Positions 10,500 through 22,914 of a stretch of 64,000 nt of DNA are shown one piece after another. The DNA comes from Maylandia zebra. Its lineage: Eukaryota > Chordata > Actinopteri > Cichliformes > Cichlidae. The translations under genes were made by a program, and so were the position numbers. The notes under the pieces are model-generated. The model did not search any database and was not told where the DNA came from. It worked only from the letters and a program-made list of their open reading frames with translations. Location of the stretch: contig NC_135169.1 in NCBI RefSeq assembly GCF_041146795.1, forward strand, positions 15,662,352 to 15,726,351, written 5' to 3'. Numbering within the stretch: position 1 is the first letter of the stretch; each line of letters opens with the position of its first letter.

Positions 10500-10850
10500 C
10501 CCTAACACCATAACCCTAAGCGTCCTGATGACACTCGGTTTATGCTCCAGTGGATGATGAGAATCAGACCTTAAATACTGATCTGTATGCTTTGATTCCT
10601 GTACTCAACTTTTAAATGTCCCCCATTACTGATGGAAATCTCACAGTCTACGAAGGCTAACCTGACACTTTTCATATCTTCACTGGAGAATGTTCTGTTG
10701 GTCCACCGAGTTAATGTGATCAGCAAATTGTGGTACGTCCTGAGATTTGATTTTCACCGAGGTGTCATCCACATCTGAATCAATAAATCGTGGTGTTCCA
10801 GGGTAGATAACACAGCCGTCTTTCCCAAACACACGTTTCTGTCTTTAGTA
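10500..10850 (-). mobile_element. Penelope-like RT fragment
   Basis: On the minus strand, pieces resembling the RT of Penelope-like elements can be read: DVDDTSVKI, FADHINSVD, then (after a frame shift near 10690) LAFVDCEISISNGG and SDSHHPLEHKPSVIRTLR. Stops and shifts show it is dead. The assignment to Penelope-like elements, rather than another RT group, is from remembered motif order. Confidence 0.55.
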
Positions 10851-10964
10851 CTGACCCTTGTATGTGAAATATGTTGAATGAAAAGACATTCTCCATATTT
10901 TGCTGTGTTTTCCAAAGCACAACAAGTAATTCAAACTATCATGCAGTTCCAGCTGGACCACACT

Positions 10965-11010
10965 TAAAGTCAGTTAAAGTCATGCTCTGTTACAGTTCTT
11001 GGTCATTTTG
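10965..11010. repeat. Shared downstream flank of receptor units (copy 1)
   Basis: The block CTTAAAGTCAGTTAAAGTCA recurs at about 23586 and 41690 at the same place, downstream of receptor genes. It marks the outer edge of the duplicated unit belonging to the gene at 13.6-17.1 kb. Confidence 0.6.
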
Positions 11011-11289
11011 ACCCAGTATTTTGAGGTGGCTGTTTTGGTTTCTGTTTGTTTTTTTGAGCCCCTTTGTTCTGTGCCTACCCTGGACCCTCCTGTGGGTCCC
11101 CTCTGTCAAGTCAGTCATACTGTCTCCTCATGAGTCTGTTCAGCATACATACTTAACTGGATAAAAAATAAAAAATAAAAATAATCTTAATTCTAACCAA
11201 TATAAAAACCATCTAATAGATCACATTAGTCTTGATACAGCCTCTGCCATCACATTTGATCAATCCCTTTGGGCTCCTATGATCGGCTT

Positions 11290-13331
11290 CATCACCTAGT
11301 GGGGGTGGGGGGTCATGGTTTGGTCCTGCCTTTGCTATTGTGGTTGATATGGGGGTAGGGACGGCCTTAGGGCGTCTGGGGAGTCCCTAGGGACGTTTTC
11401 CCTGGAGGGCCTAACCCGGGGGATGTGGCCATGACCTGGTTAGGTGCTCTGGTTGCTCTTAGATGGTGTTTTCCTTGTGGCTGCGTACAGCGGAGATGGG
11501 GAGGGTCTGTGCTGGCGGACGTTGGTTACTGGCCTGGTAGCCTGGCTGCCCCTAGGTAGGTCCGGGACGGGCGTGGAGGCTTGGGGGTCTTCGGGTGCTC
11601 CGCCCCCGGTCTGGGGTGCTGGCTGGGCCTTGGGGGCTTGGGTCCTGGTTGTTGTGTCGCCGGAGCTGTGGGCGGGTGGGTGCAGGGGGGCTCAGCCCCA
11701 GTGCAGGGGACCGCTGGTGCATCAGCCCAACTAGGGGGCTCTCTAACTGGTGGGGAGGCTGTTATATCTTTGCAGGTGGTCTCCTCTCTACAGGAGCTCA
11801 CTCTGCCGGTGGGGGAGAGAATGAACTCAACCTGGGTGTCTATTGTCTTGTGTAGTTTGGGAGATGATTGGATGATGGGGTGGGTGCAGTTTTCTTTTGG
11901 GTGGAGTCGGGTGGGCTGCCCCGGACTCTGTGGGGCTGGGCGGTGCTGCTGCTGCTGGCCCCGGTCCGGATGGGCCTGGGCCCCCTTGCCCTGGTGGGTT
12001 CCAGAGTGTGAGGGTGCCTACTGGGCACAAAAAAAGGGCTTGGGGTGCAGGTATGTCACCAGGGTGCAGGGGAGGCACTCTCTGTCCCATATAGGGCCTT
12101 GGGGGTGGCCACGTTTTACAGCATCCAGAGGATGGTCGGTGTATTCCAACCCAACTCTGGTGCTGGTGCCCTGCCCTCAATTTTAAATGCATATAGACAC
12201 TAAGGGTTTTCGGGAGGAGCCGTGCTGCTCTCTGATAGGAAGCAGGAACCATGCTCTCCTGTGTTTTACATGCACTTTAGAACAGCACACAGCAACACTA
12301 CATATGAGCGGGCAGAGGGAGGTTTGGGGTCTTCACTCACCCCAGTTCTGTTAGCCGTTAGGGCTGGGGGGCTGGGAGGAGGTGCTGGCCGTCAGATTGG
12401 GGTATGTGTCTACTGTATATGTCAGGTTGGGTCTTAGACTCAACCTCTCTGGGTACATCTCAGGCCCTCCAGAGTACGGAGGCCTATCTCCCCTCACCAC
12501 ACTCCCTGCCGGTGGCTGATGCCCTCAGACGTTGGTGTGTTGGTGGTTCTGCTGAGTGACCTCTCGTTTGGGGCTCTACTCAGCTCTTCCCAGGAAGGTG
12601 GCACAGTTCCCATCCTTTGGTGGTCCTCCTCGGGTCCTCGTACTCTGGGGCCTGGTTCTCCTCCATACCTGCTTCATGCACTGGGGGATGGGGCTATGAC
12701 TCCCCACACTCCCTAGGAGATCATTACATGGAGAAACCTTTGGAATGCAAGCATGCTGATCCTCACAGGTATGCACACAGGTGTACACACAGGTGTTCAC
12801 AGACACGGACTACAGCTTTCTTGGCTGCTGCCAAAGCACATTGTGCGCTGTCTATATTACATGCTGCACAATATCGTTTAATATTTAGTATCTACTGTTA
12901 TCTACTGCTAGCTAGTTTATTGTGATGGTGCTGTTTGTTATTATGTTGCTCTTTTTTGTTTGTTTTCTCTTCTGTTTTTTTTCCTCCATACAGGTGATCC
13001 AGGTGTTTTGTTTGTTTTTCTTTCTTTCTTCCCCCCTTTCTCACCGTCTCTTCTCCCCTCTGTTTTTCTTTCTCTCCCCCTCTTTCTTTCATTCTTTCTC
13101 GCTGTCCTATCCCCCAGTCATGTCTTTCCCGTTTGTAGCAACCGAAAATAAAATAAAATAAATACATAATTATAATAAAGGTCAATCAAATGGACCAATA
13201 TGGCAAGGCCATGATGATCCACTTGGTAAAATAAATCCGCTTGGCATCTTTCTTGGCCTTAAGACAACAATTCTGATGGCTAAAGATCCAAACGGGACAA
13301 CAAAAAAAATAAAAAATAAAAAAAATAAATT
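11290..13331 (+). mobile_element. GC-rich non-LTR retroposon 3' end, copy A
   Basis: This G-rich segment has its last ~900 bp matched by 61.6-62.76 kb (plus) and 58.69-59.99 kb (minus). It ends with AATAAAATAAAATAAATA, an ATTATAATAAAGGTCAATCA block and an A-rich tail at 13295-13331. The poly(A) end and 5' truncation point to LINE-driven retroposition. The long open frames in the GC-rich part occur on both strands and lack known domains, so I do not call them genes. Family not identified; an L1-like 3' UTR is possible. Confidence 0.6.
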
Positions 13332-13375
13332 AGCGGTTGACCACAGTGGGCCCTTTTAAAAGCTGCAGTACCTCT

Positions 13376-13381
13376 TTTATT
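13376..13381 (-). terminator. Poly(A) signal of receptor gene 1
   Basis: AATAAA on the minus strand lies about 250 bp after the stop codon at 13633. The surrounding block (ATGAATGCTGTTACAATAAA) recurs in the other units at 23734, 35488 and 41837 and, inverted, at 61291. Confidence 0.75.
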
Positions 13382-13632
13382 GTAACAGCATTCATACATG
13401 TCTAAAAACGGAAAGAAGATAGACCAAGTTGGTTAAAGATAAACTTATAATTATCAGGCAGGTGCCTTTGCTTGTCTTCAAACTTTAGATCTACTTGTAA
13501 CAACATAGGAAAGGCAACTAGCCGGATCTGATTGAACAAAAAACAGTTTACTTGAACACCAAACTAAGATGATAATGTACAAATTTCTTAGCAACAAAAA
13601 CAATATGTGAAAATGCTTCTTTGTTTTTGCTC

Positions 13633-15351
13633 TCATTCAGATGTGACTATTTTTTCAGGCAGCTCTCTCTTAGCAACCTGTAAGACACAAAAAAAGTGTA
13701 GAAGACACAATTAAAAACATGGAACAAACAAAAAATGACTATGGTGCATATTACACACCAATATTCACTCCTTTGAGAAGTTCCCAAACAAGTATGTTCA
13801 GTGTAACAAATTACTTTTCTTATTCTATGTAGTGAAATCAGCATTTTTACATATATACATCACCATAAATTGAATATTATGAAGTTGTCAGTTTTACCAA
13901 TCCCAGACTTATACATCTCTATTATCCAACACATATTGTGTGAATGGATCACATAAGTTATCTGTTACCTGTTCCCAGTCTTACCTGTGGTTTAGTGGAA
14001 ATGAGGGGATACTCTGCTCTGGGTTTGCAGGGACCTGCTGAGGACATCTCTGTGCTGGTTCCAGCTTCTGCTTTGACACATGATGGAAATAAATGAATTG
14101 ATAGCAAAAAGACTTTACATAATTAAAAAAAGCACTTATTTGTCATTTCAATTTTTTTTCTGATGTCTCAATGCTATAAAGGAAATGGCTTTAAATCACA
14201 ATTAGTCTTACCTTGTGGCTGAGTATCACCAAGGCCTACGCTGTGGCAACTAGGTTTAGAGGGCAATGTATCTTCATCTTGTAAGAAGGACAGTGGGATG
14301 AGGGAAATAATAACCACAGCAATATTAGTGATGATCCCTGTCTGTTATTCAATGTATTCATTAGGTTTACAATTTTTTGAAAATTGGAAATTCAGGGTTG
14401 GAAAGAAAAAAAAATCAGTGTTGTTTCTACATGGGCCCACCATTATGCAAGGTAAGAAGTACTGAGTTAACTAAAAATTTAAATTTCTATTTGAATTTCT
14501 GATGTTTGTCTGGTAATTCCACTTTGAACACAAGGATATCAGATGCTCTTAACAGCTTCTTGGTTTTTTAATTCTGCCTTTTTACAAAACAAAGATATTA
14601 CACTTTACACTTCTGAGTGATTTGTATTAGATTTAATGTACAAAATATACTCTTTCCCCCAAAAAGTCTGATATTTTTTAATGTCTTTTATTTTATTATG
14701 TTTTAAATTTATAACTACTCCATCATATATTTTTTGGTTTAATTGGTTGTCAAATGGTAAAATTCTTGGTTGTATTCTGCATTTTTTTTTCTCCTGCAGT
14801 ACAACACTTTGTGAGAAACTTAATCCTAGTCACTGAATGTTATCGTCAAAAAGAGAAAGTAATATGATTCAACTTAATTTTGAAGCTGAATTCAAAACTG
14901 AAGTTGTCATTTATGTCACATGCAACTATTTTGAACTGTATGAAATACATCATGTGTCTAAAAGAAGAGCTTTAAAATTATATTCTATGTGGTTTTCATT
15001 TGAGGCGCAAGTTTTGGAAGCTCAAATTATCACTGACATTTATACATAATATATATGTGTTGAATAAAGGTACAGACAACACCACATGAGAAAAGAAGTG
15101 TGAAACTTTTCTTCACAGAAGTAATTTTGTGATATTGTTTCTCAGTAAAATACCTCCTGTCTTTCTTACAGCAGCATATGTTTCTCTGTCTGCATCCTCT
15201 GTGCCCGTCTCTATCAAGATACATAAAAAAAGAAAAAGTTTTGTGTTTTGTTTTTTAAACACAATAAAAAATAAAAGGATTTCTTGTTTCAAGTCTTTTA
15301 GTCCATGACATTCACTTTTATGTAAAAAGTTTCCACTTAATAATAAAAACA

Positions 15352-15389
<38 letters not shown>

Positions 15390-17126
15390 TTTCATTACCT
15401 CTCTTCCAGTAACCTTTGCCAAAGTGATGCAGTCCCACTGCCACCAACAGAGCACTGACTAAAATGGTGGTAATGATGCAAGGTGTGGCAGCAGATGAGG
15501 AATGGCACACATTCTTGTCTAGATTATTTGTGTATTTTAAACTAAGAGAATCTAAATGATGGTTAGAACAGATAGGAAGGCTTAAATGAGACAAGAATGG
15601 TAAACGATCAAATGTTATTTTTAGCTTCTTCATAATGACATTAAAAACCTTTCAAAACAACTTAAAGCTTCTAAAAACCCATGGAAAGTTTGGCACACCT
15701 GTTTTAGTTGTTTAAATTTGCATTTTAGATGTGCACACTGGAAACTTCAAAGTTTTTCAAAAATTATCATACAAACAGATTTAACCTCTTTGTTTAAAGA
15801 GGTAATTCTTATACTGTACAGAGCTTTCCTACTCTTCTGGAGCTTTATACAATATGTCACATTGACTCTTTCACAATAGCAATTCCTCCTATGCTTTAAA
15901 GCTAACATTCACATTCGGTTTGATGCATCGGAGAGTTATCTTAAGCTTATGCAGACTGGGGGAGCCAGAAATAGAACCAACAACATTCTGATCAACAGAT
16001 AACCTGCTCTACCTACTATCTACTGTGCAACAGCCTCCCCCAAATCATATGTTATTTATGTAGAAACACATTATTTTAAAACATCTCAGTGTCTCACCTG
16101 TGACTTTCAGCCAGCTCTCTGGTGATTCTCCAACTCCTGAGATAATACATTTGTAAAATCCTTCATCTGATTTGAAAATCCTGTGGATGGTCATGTTTCC
16201 TGTGGAGGTTTTATGGATGAGACGTCCATTTTTGTAGAAATCAGCTTTGAAGTTGGAGGAAGAAATTTTCTTTCTGCAGCTCAGAGTCACAGTTTCTTCC
16301 ATTAACACAGGAACAGCAGGACTCTCCAGGATCACAGGACCAGCTAAATGAGATGCATTTGATAATTAAATACATGAAATTAAATTCTATTAAAATAAAT
16401 TTCATAAAATGTTTGTTTAAGTACCAGTAACAGAGAGGTTGATAATATTACTTCTTCTCCCTGCTTCAGGCTCATACCAGTACTCTCCACTGTTGTCTGA
16501 ATAAACAATTTTAACACGGCAGGATGATCCTGTTGGTCTTGTCTCAGTAACTTCACTACATGATTTTATTGTCCCTCTGAATTTATGCACAACTTCACAG
16601 TAATCGACTCCTTCACAGTGAAATGTTAGTGATTCATATACAAAGAACTGCAATCTGTTTGGAATGATGCGAAGAAAAACTGCATCTGAAGAAAAAGAAA
16701 AAAGTAAAAAACTATCAGTTTAGAGTTTTACTAAACTCTACTACTAAAACCACCATAATGCATCTAAACAATGAATGAACTGATTTAGATGATCAAACAG
16801 CTGGTACTCACCAACTTTCTGATACTGTACAAACAGCAGAATCATGATGCTCATCACTGAAGTGAGAACAAAAAGAGCTACATAGTAACTATACACATAC
16901 TGTATTATTTGCTAAATGTACTAAAAGCTTAAAAGTTAAATTAAAATAATAATTATTATTACATCTCATACATAGTCCAACAAAATGCAAAACCCTTCTT
17001 AGTATAGTATAAAACAAAACAATTCATATTTTTTATCAGCATGAATAACCCTAATTTTATTATTAGAATAACGTAGAAATAGAGAAAGTACTCACACAGT
17101 GTGATGCAGAGAGCACTGACCTTCAT
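13633..17126 (-). CDS. Fc-receptor-like two-Ig-domain membrane receptor, gene 1 (spliced)
   Basis: Exons on the minus strand: 17126-17096 (start ATG, signal peptide), 16856-16812 (signal peptide), 16685-16425 (Ig domain 1), 16343-16098 (Ig domain 2), 15551-15399 (stalk and transmembrane helix IITTILVSALLVAVGL), 15210-15154, 14277-14212, 14067-13985 and 13677-13633 (stop TGA). All have GT/AG ends and compatible phases, giving about 328 residues, or 306 if the 66-nt exon at 14212 is skipped. It resembles teleost FcR-like leukocyte receptors: type I, surface-exposed, with a short cytoplasmic tail. Tail tyrosines sit in TYAAV and EYPLI. These fit the YxxV/I spacing of ITIM-like motifs but lack the usual hydrophobic residue at -2. 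No stops or frameshifts were found, so this is the most complete copy. Ligand unknown. In domain 1 the second canonical Cys is Tyr. Confidence 0.8.
15353..15389. repeat. (ATA)n microsatellite in intron of gene 1
   Basis: A trinucleotide run lies directly beside the donor of the transmembrane exon. Similar TAA- or CAA-type runs sit at the same place in the fourth gene (43880-43925). Confidence 0.9.
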
Positions 17127-17280
17127 GTCGTATTGCTGTATACAGAAAATTGTAGCTTAACTGAAATGAACAGGGGTGTCACTTTGCTGATAAAAATATT
17201 TTAATTTTAATTAGTTTTTTGTCTGAATGCAATTATCTAGCATTACAAAAGCCGTTCTAAAGAAGCTGAGTTGCTTTTGT

Positions 17281-17400
17281 GTCAAGTGAAGCCTCACTGT
17301 TTCAGTTCACTGTCAGTGGGCAGAACAACAAACCTGTTCAGACTAATGCTGTGTTTGATGTAGCTTGTAGACTGGTTCTTGTTTCCTGTGCTCAATTTGG
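17281..17400 (-). promoter_or_regulatory. Conserved upstream block of receptor gene 1
   Basis: About 155-275 bp upstream of the ATG, a segment is shared by all four genes. On the minus strand it carries an ETS-like core (CACAGGAAAC, 17381-17390) and an IRF/ISRE-like GTGAACTGAAAC (17299-17310). Both site types are common in myeloid and lymphoid promoters. Function is inferred from motif and conservation only. Confidence 0.5.
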
Positions 17401-17611
17401 TGGACGCTGCTGAGAAAGGGAACATTTGAAACATCTTCTAGGTGTCTTTCGCCCACTCAGGGAATCACCAGAGACACTGAAGATATTTTCAGTCAGTAAC
17501 AGTAAATGTTACTATACACAAAGTAATGATACTGGCAATAATCAATAAAAACATCACTTTAATGGTAGTGTAACATTTCAACATTTATTTAATCTTTGTC
17601 ACTGAAGTTGT

Positions 17612-18229
17612 GAGGGTCCCTGGGTCGGTGACCCAGTGTTTTGTGTTTTTGGTTCTTTGATTTTTGTTATTTCATTATATTCTAGCTTTGCTTTATGGGT
17701 TTTAGGATCATTCTTAGTTTAGGTTCTCTGGGTGGGGTTTGGTTAGAGTTTTAGTGTTCTGGTTTTCTGTCTGTGCTCCATGTTGCTGTCTCCCCTGTCT
17801 GCTGTATCCCCACATCCAGTCAGTGTCTGTGTCTGCCCTGGTCCCACGTCTCTGTTCCCTTTGTTATAGTGCCTGCCTGTGAGTCTGTGTTATGTTTCCT
17901 GTTTTACTTTGAAAGTCCATGACTGATGTTAATGTGTCTGGTTTTTCTTCCCCTTGCCTCGTTAAGCCTGATTTGCTCCAGCTGTGTTTCCCTCCTGTTA
18001 CTCATTACTCTCCCTCTGTGTATTTAAGCCCTGTGTTTCTCTGTATCCAAGTGGCGATCTAGCATTTATTTAGCTGTGTGTTCTGTCAGTCTGCCGGTGT
18101 AAGTTTATTTTGATTTTCCCCAGTTATGTTACTTTTGAGTTTAATATTAAAGTTGTTTTGAGTTCTCATCTGTCTCTGGAGTCTGCACCTTGGGTCCTAT
18201 TCCTGTCCGCACACAGCCGTCACTTAACA
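17612..18229 (+). repeat. Dispersed LTR-like repeat (family P), copy 1
   Basis: It starts TGTGAGGGTCC and ends near CAGCCGTCAC. Inside are a TATTTAAG box and a downstream ATTAAAG signal, a promoter/poly(A) layout like a solo LTR. It interrupts flank sequence that is continuous in the other receptor units. Related but diverged segments lie at 21.6-22.0 (-), 27.6-28.15 (+), 32.46-33.1 (-) and 54.4-54.8 kb (-). Solo-LTR status is inferred; no clean target duplication was found. Confidence 0.4.
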
Positions 18230-18659
18230 GAAGTGTACTCAGTGGTGATGCTATTTGATAAGAGTTTGCTTTTTTGTTACAAATACTAGCAAAAAAATAG
18301 TGAGGAAAATACTGAAAAAATTTTTTAGTATCTTTTTGCAAAAGAGAAGGTTAAGAAGATCAAAATGTAGGGAAAACAAATTCTGTTAGTCTTAGTAACA
18401 CTACAACTGAAAATATTGTGATTTAAAAAATGAAAAGTTAAAAAACAATCACTCAATTTGAAATGATTTAAATTGATCATATACAGTGACTGCTTTATTT
18501 GATACTTTAAATCTTGATAGTGTCATCTTGGACCAATTTTTGCCTCCAGAGCAGTTTTATACCTCGTTTTATACTTTTATTTACTTTTATACCTCGTGGT
18601 TTAAGAAACATTCCTCTGAATGTTTTAGTCCATATTGACATGATCAATTAGGCACTGCT

Positions 18660-18991
18660 TGGGGTTTCAAGACTTAAACAAGGGATTTAAACAAGGGATT
18701 ATAGCAGAATTCAATGTCAAAAAATGGACTCCCTGTGGTTCATATCAATTTGCCACACATCTGTTCAGTTTGTTCAGAGCCCTGAACATTCCTGCACCTC
18801 GTGAACAGGGTGCTATATTCACGTGCTTCACATGCTGCTGCGCACCTGGATGGATAAAACAGCAACCATTGCATCCTGCCTGTGTCCCAAAGCTAAAACA
18901 AAAAAAAAGGGAGATGAAGTCGTTCTTGGGGCTAGTTGTTACTACTCCTTTTTCATTCCTGGCTTTGACCAGTCCTTTAATTGGTCACAAC
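18660..18991 (+). mobile_element. Ty3/Gypsy RT fragment (decayed), part 1
   Basis: The translation GLYQF-like/ATHLFSLF followed by WIKQQP and a KSFLGLV segment matches the spaced RT-to-RNase H region of Gypsy pol. The same fragment, less decayed, is at 51248-51755. A SINE at 18992 interrupts it and it resumes at 19312. Confidence 0.55.
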
Positions 18992-19305
18992 GGGCGACCG
19001 TGGCTCAGGGGGTTGGGAATCGCATCTATAACCAGAAGGTCACCGGTTCGATCCCTGGGCTCTCTGTCCTGGTCGTTGTGTCCTTGGGCAAGACACTTTA
19101 CCCTACTTACCTACTGGTGTTGGCCAGAGGGGCCGATGGCGCGACATGGCAGCCTCGCTTCTGTCAGTCTGCCCCAGGGTGGCTGTGGCTACAACTGTAG
19201 CTTGCCTCCACCAGTGTATGAATGTGAGGGTGAATGAATAGTGGAATTGTAAAGCGCTTTGGGTGCCTTGAAAAGCGCTATATAAATCCAATCCATTATT
19301 AATAT
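18992..19305 (+). mobile_element. tRNA-derived SINE (AFC-like), copy 1
   Basis: An RNA polymerase III A-box-like GTGGCTCAGGGGGTTGGG lies near the 5' end. A B-box GGTTCGATCCC lies at about 19043-19053. Next come a TGTCCTTGGGCAAGACAC core and a tail with AAAGCGCTATATAAATCCAA. This is the layout of tRNA-derived SINEs in cichlids and other teleosts. It is inserted inside the Gypsy fragment. Confidence 0.75.
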
Positions 19306-19311
19306 CATTAC

Positions 19312-19372
19312 AACCAAAAGGGTGCCCCAGATCTGGTCCAGTGGATGGTACAGTGCCAGGTGGCATTAGTGT
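19312..19372 (+). mobile_element. Ty3/Gypsy RT fragment (decayed), part 2
   Basis: The block GGGTGCCCCAGATCTGGTCC continues the Gypsy match after the SINE. At 51660-51720 the same sequence is uninterrupted. Confidence 0.5.
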
Positions 19373-21200
19373 CAAGTCAAGTGGCTTTATTTTCATTCCA
19401 ACCATGTCTTCACAGTGAAACAAGACCATGGTGCTACATATGACATATACCATATGAAGGTATGCGTGTGTGTGTGAGTACAGCCACTGAGTGTTCAGGA
19501 GTCTGATGGCCTGGGTGACTAAACTGTTTCACAGTCTAATAGTGAAGGCCTGAATGTTCCGGTAGCACTTGCCAGAAAGCAGTGGGGTGAAGAGTGTGTG
19601 TTAGGGGTGTGTGGGGTTCTCCACAATGCTGGTGGCTTTGCCGATTCAGTGGGTTTCATTAAGGGTCTGGGATGGAGATGCTCCAATTATGTTCTCAGCT
19701 GTTCCCACTATCAGTTCTACGGTATTGCGATCAGATGCGGTGCAGTTACCTTACCAGACAGTGATGCGGCTGCTCAGGACACTCTCAATATTCCCTCCGT
19801 AGAAGGTAGTGAGAATAGATGGTGAGAGATGGGCTTCCCTCAGTCTCTGCATCAGTAGAGATGGTGTTGGGTGTTCTTAGTTATGGAACTGGTGTTGAGG
19901 GACCAGGAGAGATTCTCCGCCAGGTGGAATCCAAAGAATTTGGTGCTCTTGATGACCTCCACAGAGGATACATCAATGTTAAGTAGACAGTGCTCTCTCC
20001 ATGCTCTCCTGAAGTCAACAATAATCTCTTTTGTTTAGTCCACATTTATAGACAGGTTGCTGACTCTAAAATAATCCATTAGCTGTTGCATCTCCCCTTT
20101 GTATTCTGACTCATCATCCTTGCTGATGAGACCCACCACAGTTGTGTCAAACTTAATGAGGTGGTTCAAACTGGGCATTGGTGCACAGTTGTGAGTCAAC
20201 AGAGTGAACAGCAGTGGGATGAGCACACAGACCTGAGGGGCTCCAGTGCTCAGTGTGATGGTGTTGGAGATGCTGTTAATGATCTGGACTGTCTCTCAGT
20301 ATCTTAGTCATAAAATCCGGGATCCAATTGTAGAGAGAGGTGTTCAGGCCCAGCAGGCTCAGTTTTCTCATCAGATGCTGAGGAATGATTGCACTGAGTG
20401 CTCAATTGAAGTCTGTGAACAGCATTCATACATATGTGTCTTTATTGTCCAGGTGGGTGAGGGCAAAATGTAGGGTGGTGGCGATGGCTTCATCTGCTGT
20501 TTGGGCGATAGGCGAACTGCAGTTGGTCCAGTGTGGGTGGCAGCCAGGTCTTAATGTGCTTCATGATGAGCCTCTCAAAGCACTTCATCATGATCGGTGT
20601 GAGTGCAAAGGATGGTAGTCGCCTCAGGCAGGACACTGAGGACTTCTTTGGTACAGGAATGATAGTGGTGACCGTGAGGCATGTTGGGACGACAGCAGTG
20701 CTCACGGAGAGGCTGAAGATGTCAGTGAGGACATCTGTCAGCTGGTCTGCGCGTTCTCTGAACACTCTTCCAGGGATGTTATCTGGACCAGCAGCTTTCT
20801 GTGGGGTAACGAAGAGTTTTCCTTACATTAGCCTAGGTCAGACACAGAACCTGGTTGTTGTGAGACGGGGTGGACCTTCTCACCAAGGTCATTCTGAGCG
20901 TCAAACCATGCATTGAAGTTGTTCAACACATCTAGTAGGAAAGAGTCACCCTTGCAGGCAGGTGTCGTCTTCCTGTAGTTGGTGATGGCCTGGATGCCCT
21001 GGATGCCCTGCCACATGTGCCATGCATCACTGGTGTCCTGGAAGTTAATGTACATTCTTCTGCAATGTGTGCGCTTTGCTGCTCTGATGGCTCGAGATAG
21101 TTTGGCACTCGCTGTTCCCAGCCGCCTTGTTGCCTGCCAAAAAATGGCCATCACGCTACCCTTGAAATGATCTATGCACTGACTGAGGCATGTGTGTGGG
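19373..21200 (-). mobile_element. LINE reverse transcriptase, degenerate
   Basis: Minus-strand pieces of a CR1/Rex1-type RT are readable: a [17 protein letters not shown] segment, [27 protein letters not shown] and [10 protein letters not shown] (20765-20490), with the more N-terminal region at 21223-20828. The C-terminal part lies at 19800-20050, with many stops and shifts. The 3' end (19380-19400) carries AATAAAGCCACTTGACTTGA on the minus strand, a LINE tail. Confidence 0.65.
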
Positions 21201-21375
21201 AATGTATGTAAATATTTGTACATACAGTAAGATTATTCTTATTAGTACTTTAAGTATTTTATTTTATTGATTGTATTGACATTTTTTTATTTTTACGGAT
21301 GATGCACTGGTTGGAGACCACTTCTACATTCGTTGTACCTGTGACAATGACAATAAAGACATTGTGATTCTGATT
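21201..21375 (+). repeat. LINE 3' tail
   Basis: TCGTTGTACCTGTGACAATG followed by ACAATAAAGACATTGTGATT is a LINE 3' end in the opposite orientation to its left neighbour. Confidence 0.5.
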
Positions 21376-21569
21376 GTTACTGGTAGCTGAAATTAACATT
21401 GTATGTTATATTTATATAAAATGATAAATATTCTACCCTGCCAGGTTCTGCAAGTGGCCACCATTTTCCTTCTGGTAACCAACTTCATTAGTAATTATTA
21501 AGATGTTTTTGTTTTTTACTTTATCTTTACAGTATATTTTCACTTGATTATGTCCAAGTAAAGAAAAAA

Positions 21570-22050
21570 ACTGCAACTAAAATCTGAAAGCAAAATCAAT
21601 TAGACTTTTCACAGAGAGCCTCACAAAGCCTGGAGAGAGATTTCAACACTGGACAGAAGAAAACAAAAGGCTTTAAAGACACAGGGAATGATGAGGGAAC
21701 ATGAAACACATGGGGAACACTGCTGGGGCAAATTACACACGAGGCAGAGAAGGCAAAGCTAATCATAATACATGAGACAAGGTACATTCAAAGTAAGAGA
21801 AGCCAACCAAAACATGGTGCACACAGACACCATATTCACAGACACACACAGTCACTACCAAAGTAAAACAGGAAGTAATGGGAACACGCACAGAGGTCCA
21901 GATAAACCCAAAAACAAAGATAAACATGACAAGCAGGGGGGAACAGAGTGAAACACGTGGGAAGTAAGAACAACACAAGAGGGAATCTAATAATCAAAAG
22001 CAAAACAGAACAATCTCGGCACTATAAACTCATGACTAACAAAGTGGATT
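21570..22050 (-). repeat. Dispersed LTR-like repeat (family P), copy 2
   Basis: The minus strand resembles 17.6-18.2 kb: shared CTTCCTGTTTTACTTTG-type and TTTGCC blocks. It is diverged and the ends are uncertain. Confidence 0.35.
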
Positions 22051-22753
22051 TAAACATAAATCATAATTCAAAATGACAAAAACACATGCAAACTCAAAAT
22101 GCTTAATTCAATTTTAAATAAAAACACTATTTTTCAAAATGAATTATTAATACATAAATAAATACTTTTGAAAATGAATTTCACAAAAAAAAAAGAAATA
22201 AACTCTCAATAAAAACCTCATTTCAAAAAACAGTTTCTAATTTCAAAATTAAAAATCATTTTTAAAACACATTTTAAAAAGATAAATAACTCAATGATTT
22301 TAAAAAGTCAAAGATTTAGTTCTGACATTAAAATTATATTAGCTATTGGATTAACTACTCTTTAGCTATCTCATTTCTGAAATCCCAAAGCAATACAAAC
22401 TAGCCATGTAGTGCGATGTAAAGAGCTCTTTGATTGGTTGCTCAGACACTGAGAAGCTGCCTGGATTTTCTACGCTGCCGTTTGTGGGCATAGCTTTGCC
22501 CTGAAGGGTGTGTGCTTGTACAATACACATTAAGCTCCCGAATTTACACTCAGGTCAATACAGATATGTTAAGAATGAAGGGACCCTACAGTGAAAAAGA
22601 GAACTGAACCACACCAACTTGGTAGGAGTACAGATCATCTGTGACCAGCTGCATCAGGGAGCGCATCGATGATTCTTTCAAGTTGCTAATGTGTCTCCTG
22701 TTGCTTAATCTCAATGCCACCATTAAATAGCTTTTAATCACAACCAGGCTCAC

Positions 22754-22819
22754 CTTGTGGGTGAGTATCAGCCTAGGCTGAGCAGTAGTAAATGGGTCTA
22801 GAAGAAAGTCTATATTCAT
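22754..22819 (-). pseudogene. Fossil receptor exon (66-nt tail exon)
   Basis: This segment has the same length as, and is clearly similar to, the 66-nt tail exon of gene 1 (14212-14277). Its donor is preserved (GTGAGC) and the downstream GATTAAAAG intron text is shared. It has an in-frame TAG and no good acceptor. It marks a lost receptor unit between genes 1 and 2. Confidence 0.6.
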
Positions 22820-22912
22820 TGGATGAATGAAAAACAGTGGGAGTGAAGGGACAGATAACGAAAGTAATATCAGAGTTTTCTTTACCTCTGTCACACTAAC
22901 CTAAAATAATAC

Positions 22913-22914
<2 letters not shown>

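Noticed and set aside
11444..12252. Several overlapping open frames in the GC-rich segment
   Set aside because: They occur on both strands in overlapping positions, are Gly/Pro/Trp-rich, contain no domain, and lie in a retroposon copy.
14212..14337. A second transmembrane exon in gene 1 (hydrophobic reading IITNIAVVIISLIPLSFL before the 66-nt tail exon)
   Set aside because: The hydrophobic codons coincide with a strong polypyrimidine tract leading to TTACAAG. T/C-rich intron text translates as hydrophobic residues. The paralogs share the text but break the frame.
18992..19305. A possible tRNA gene (A and B boxes)
   Set aside because: The boxes belong to a tRNA-derived SINE with its core and tail; the same structure occurs at 33750-34037. 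No cloverleaf with an acceptor stem was found.
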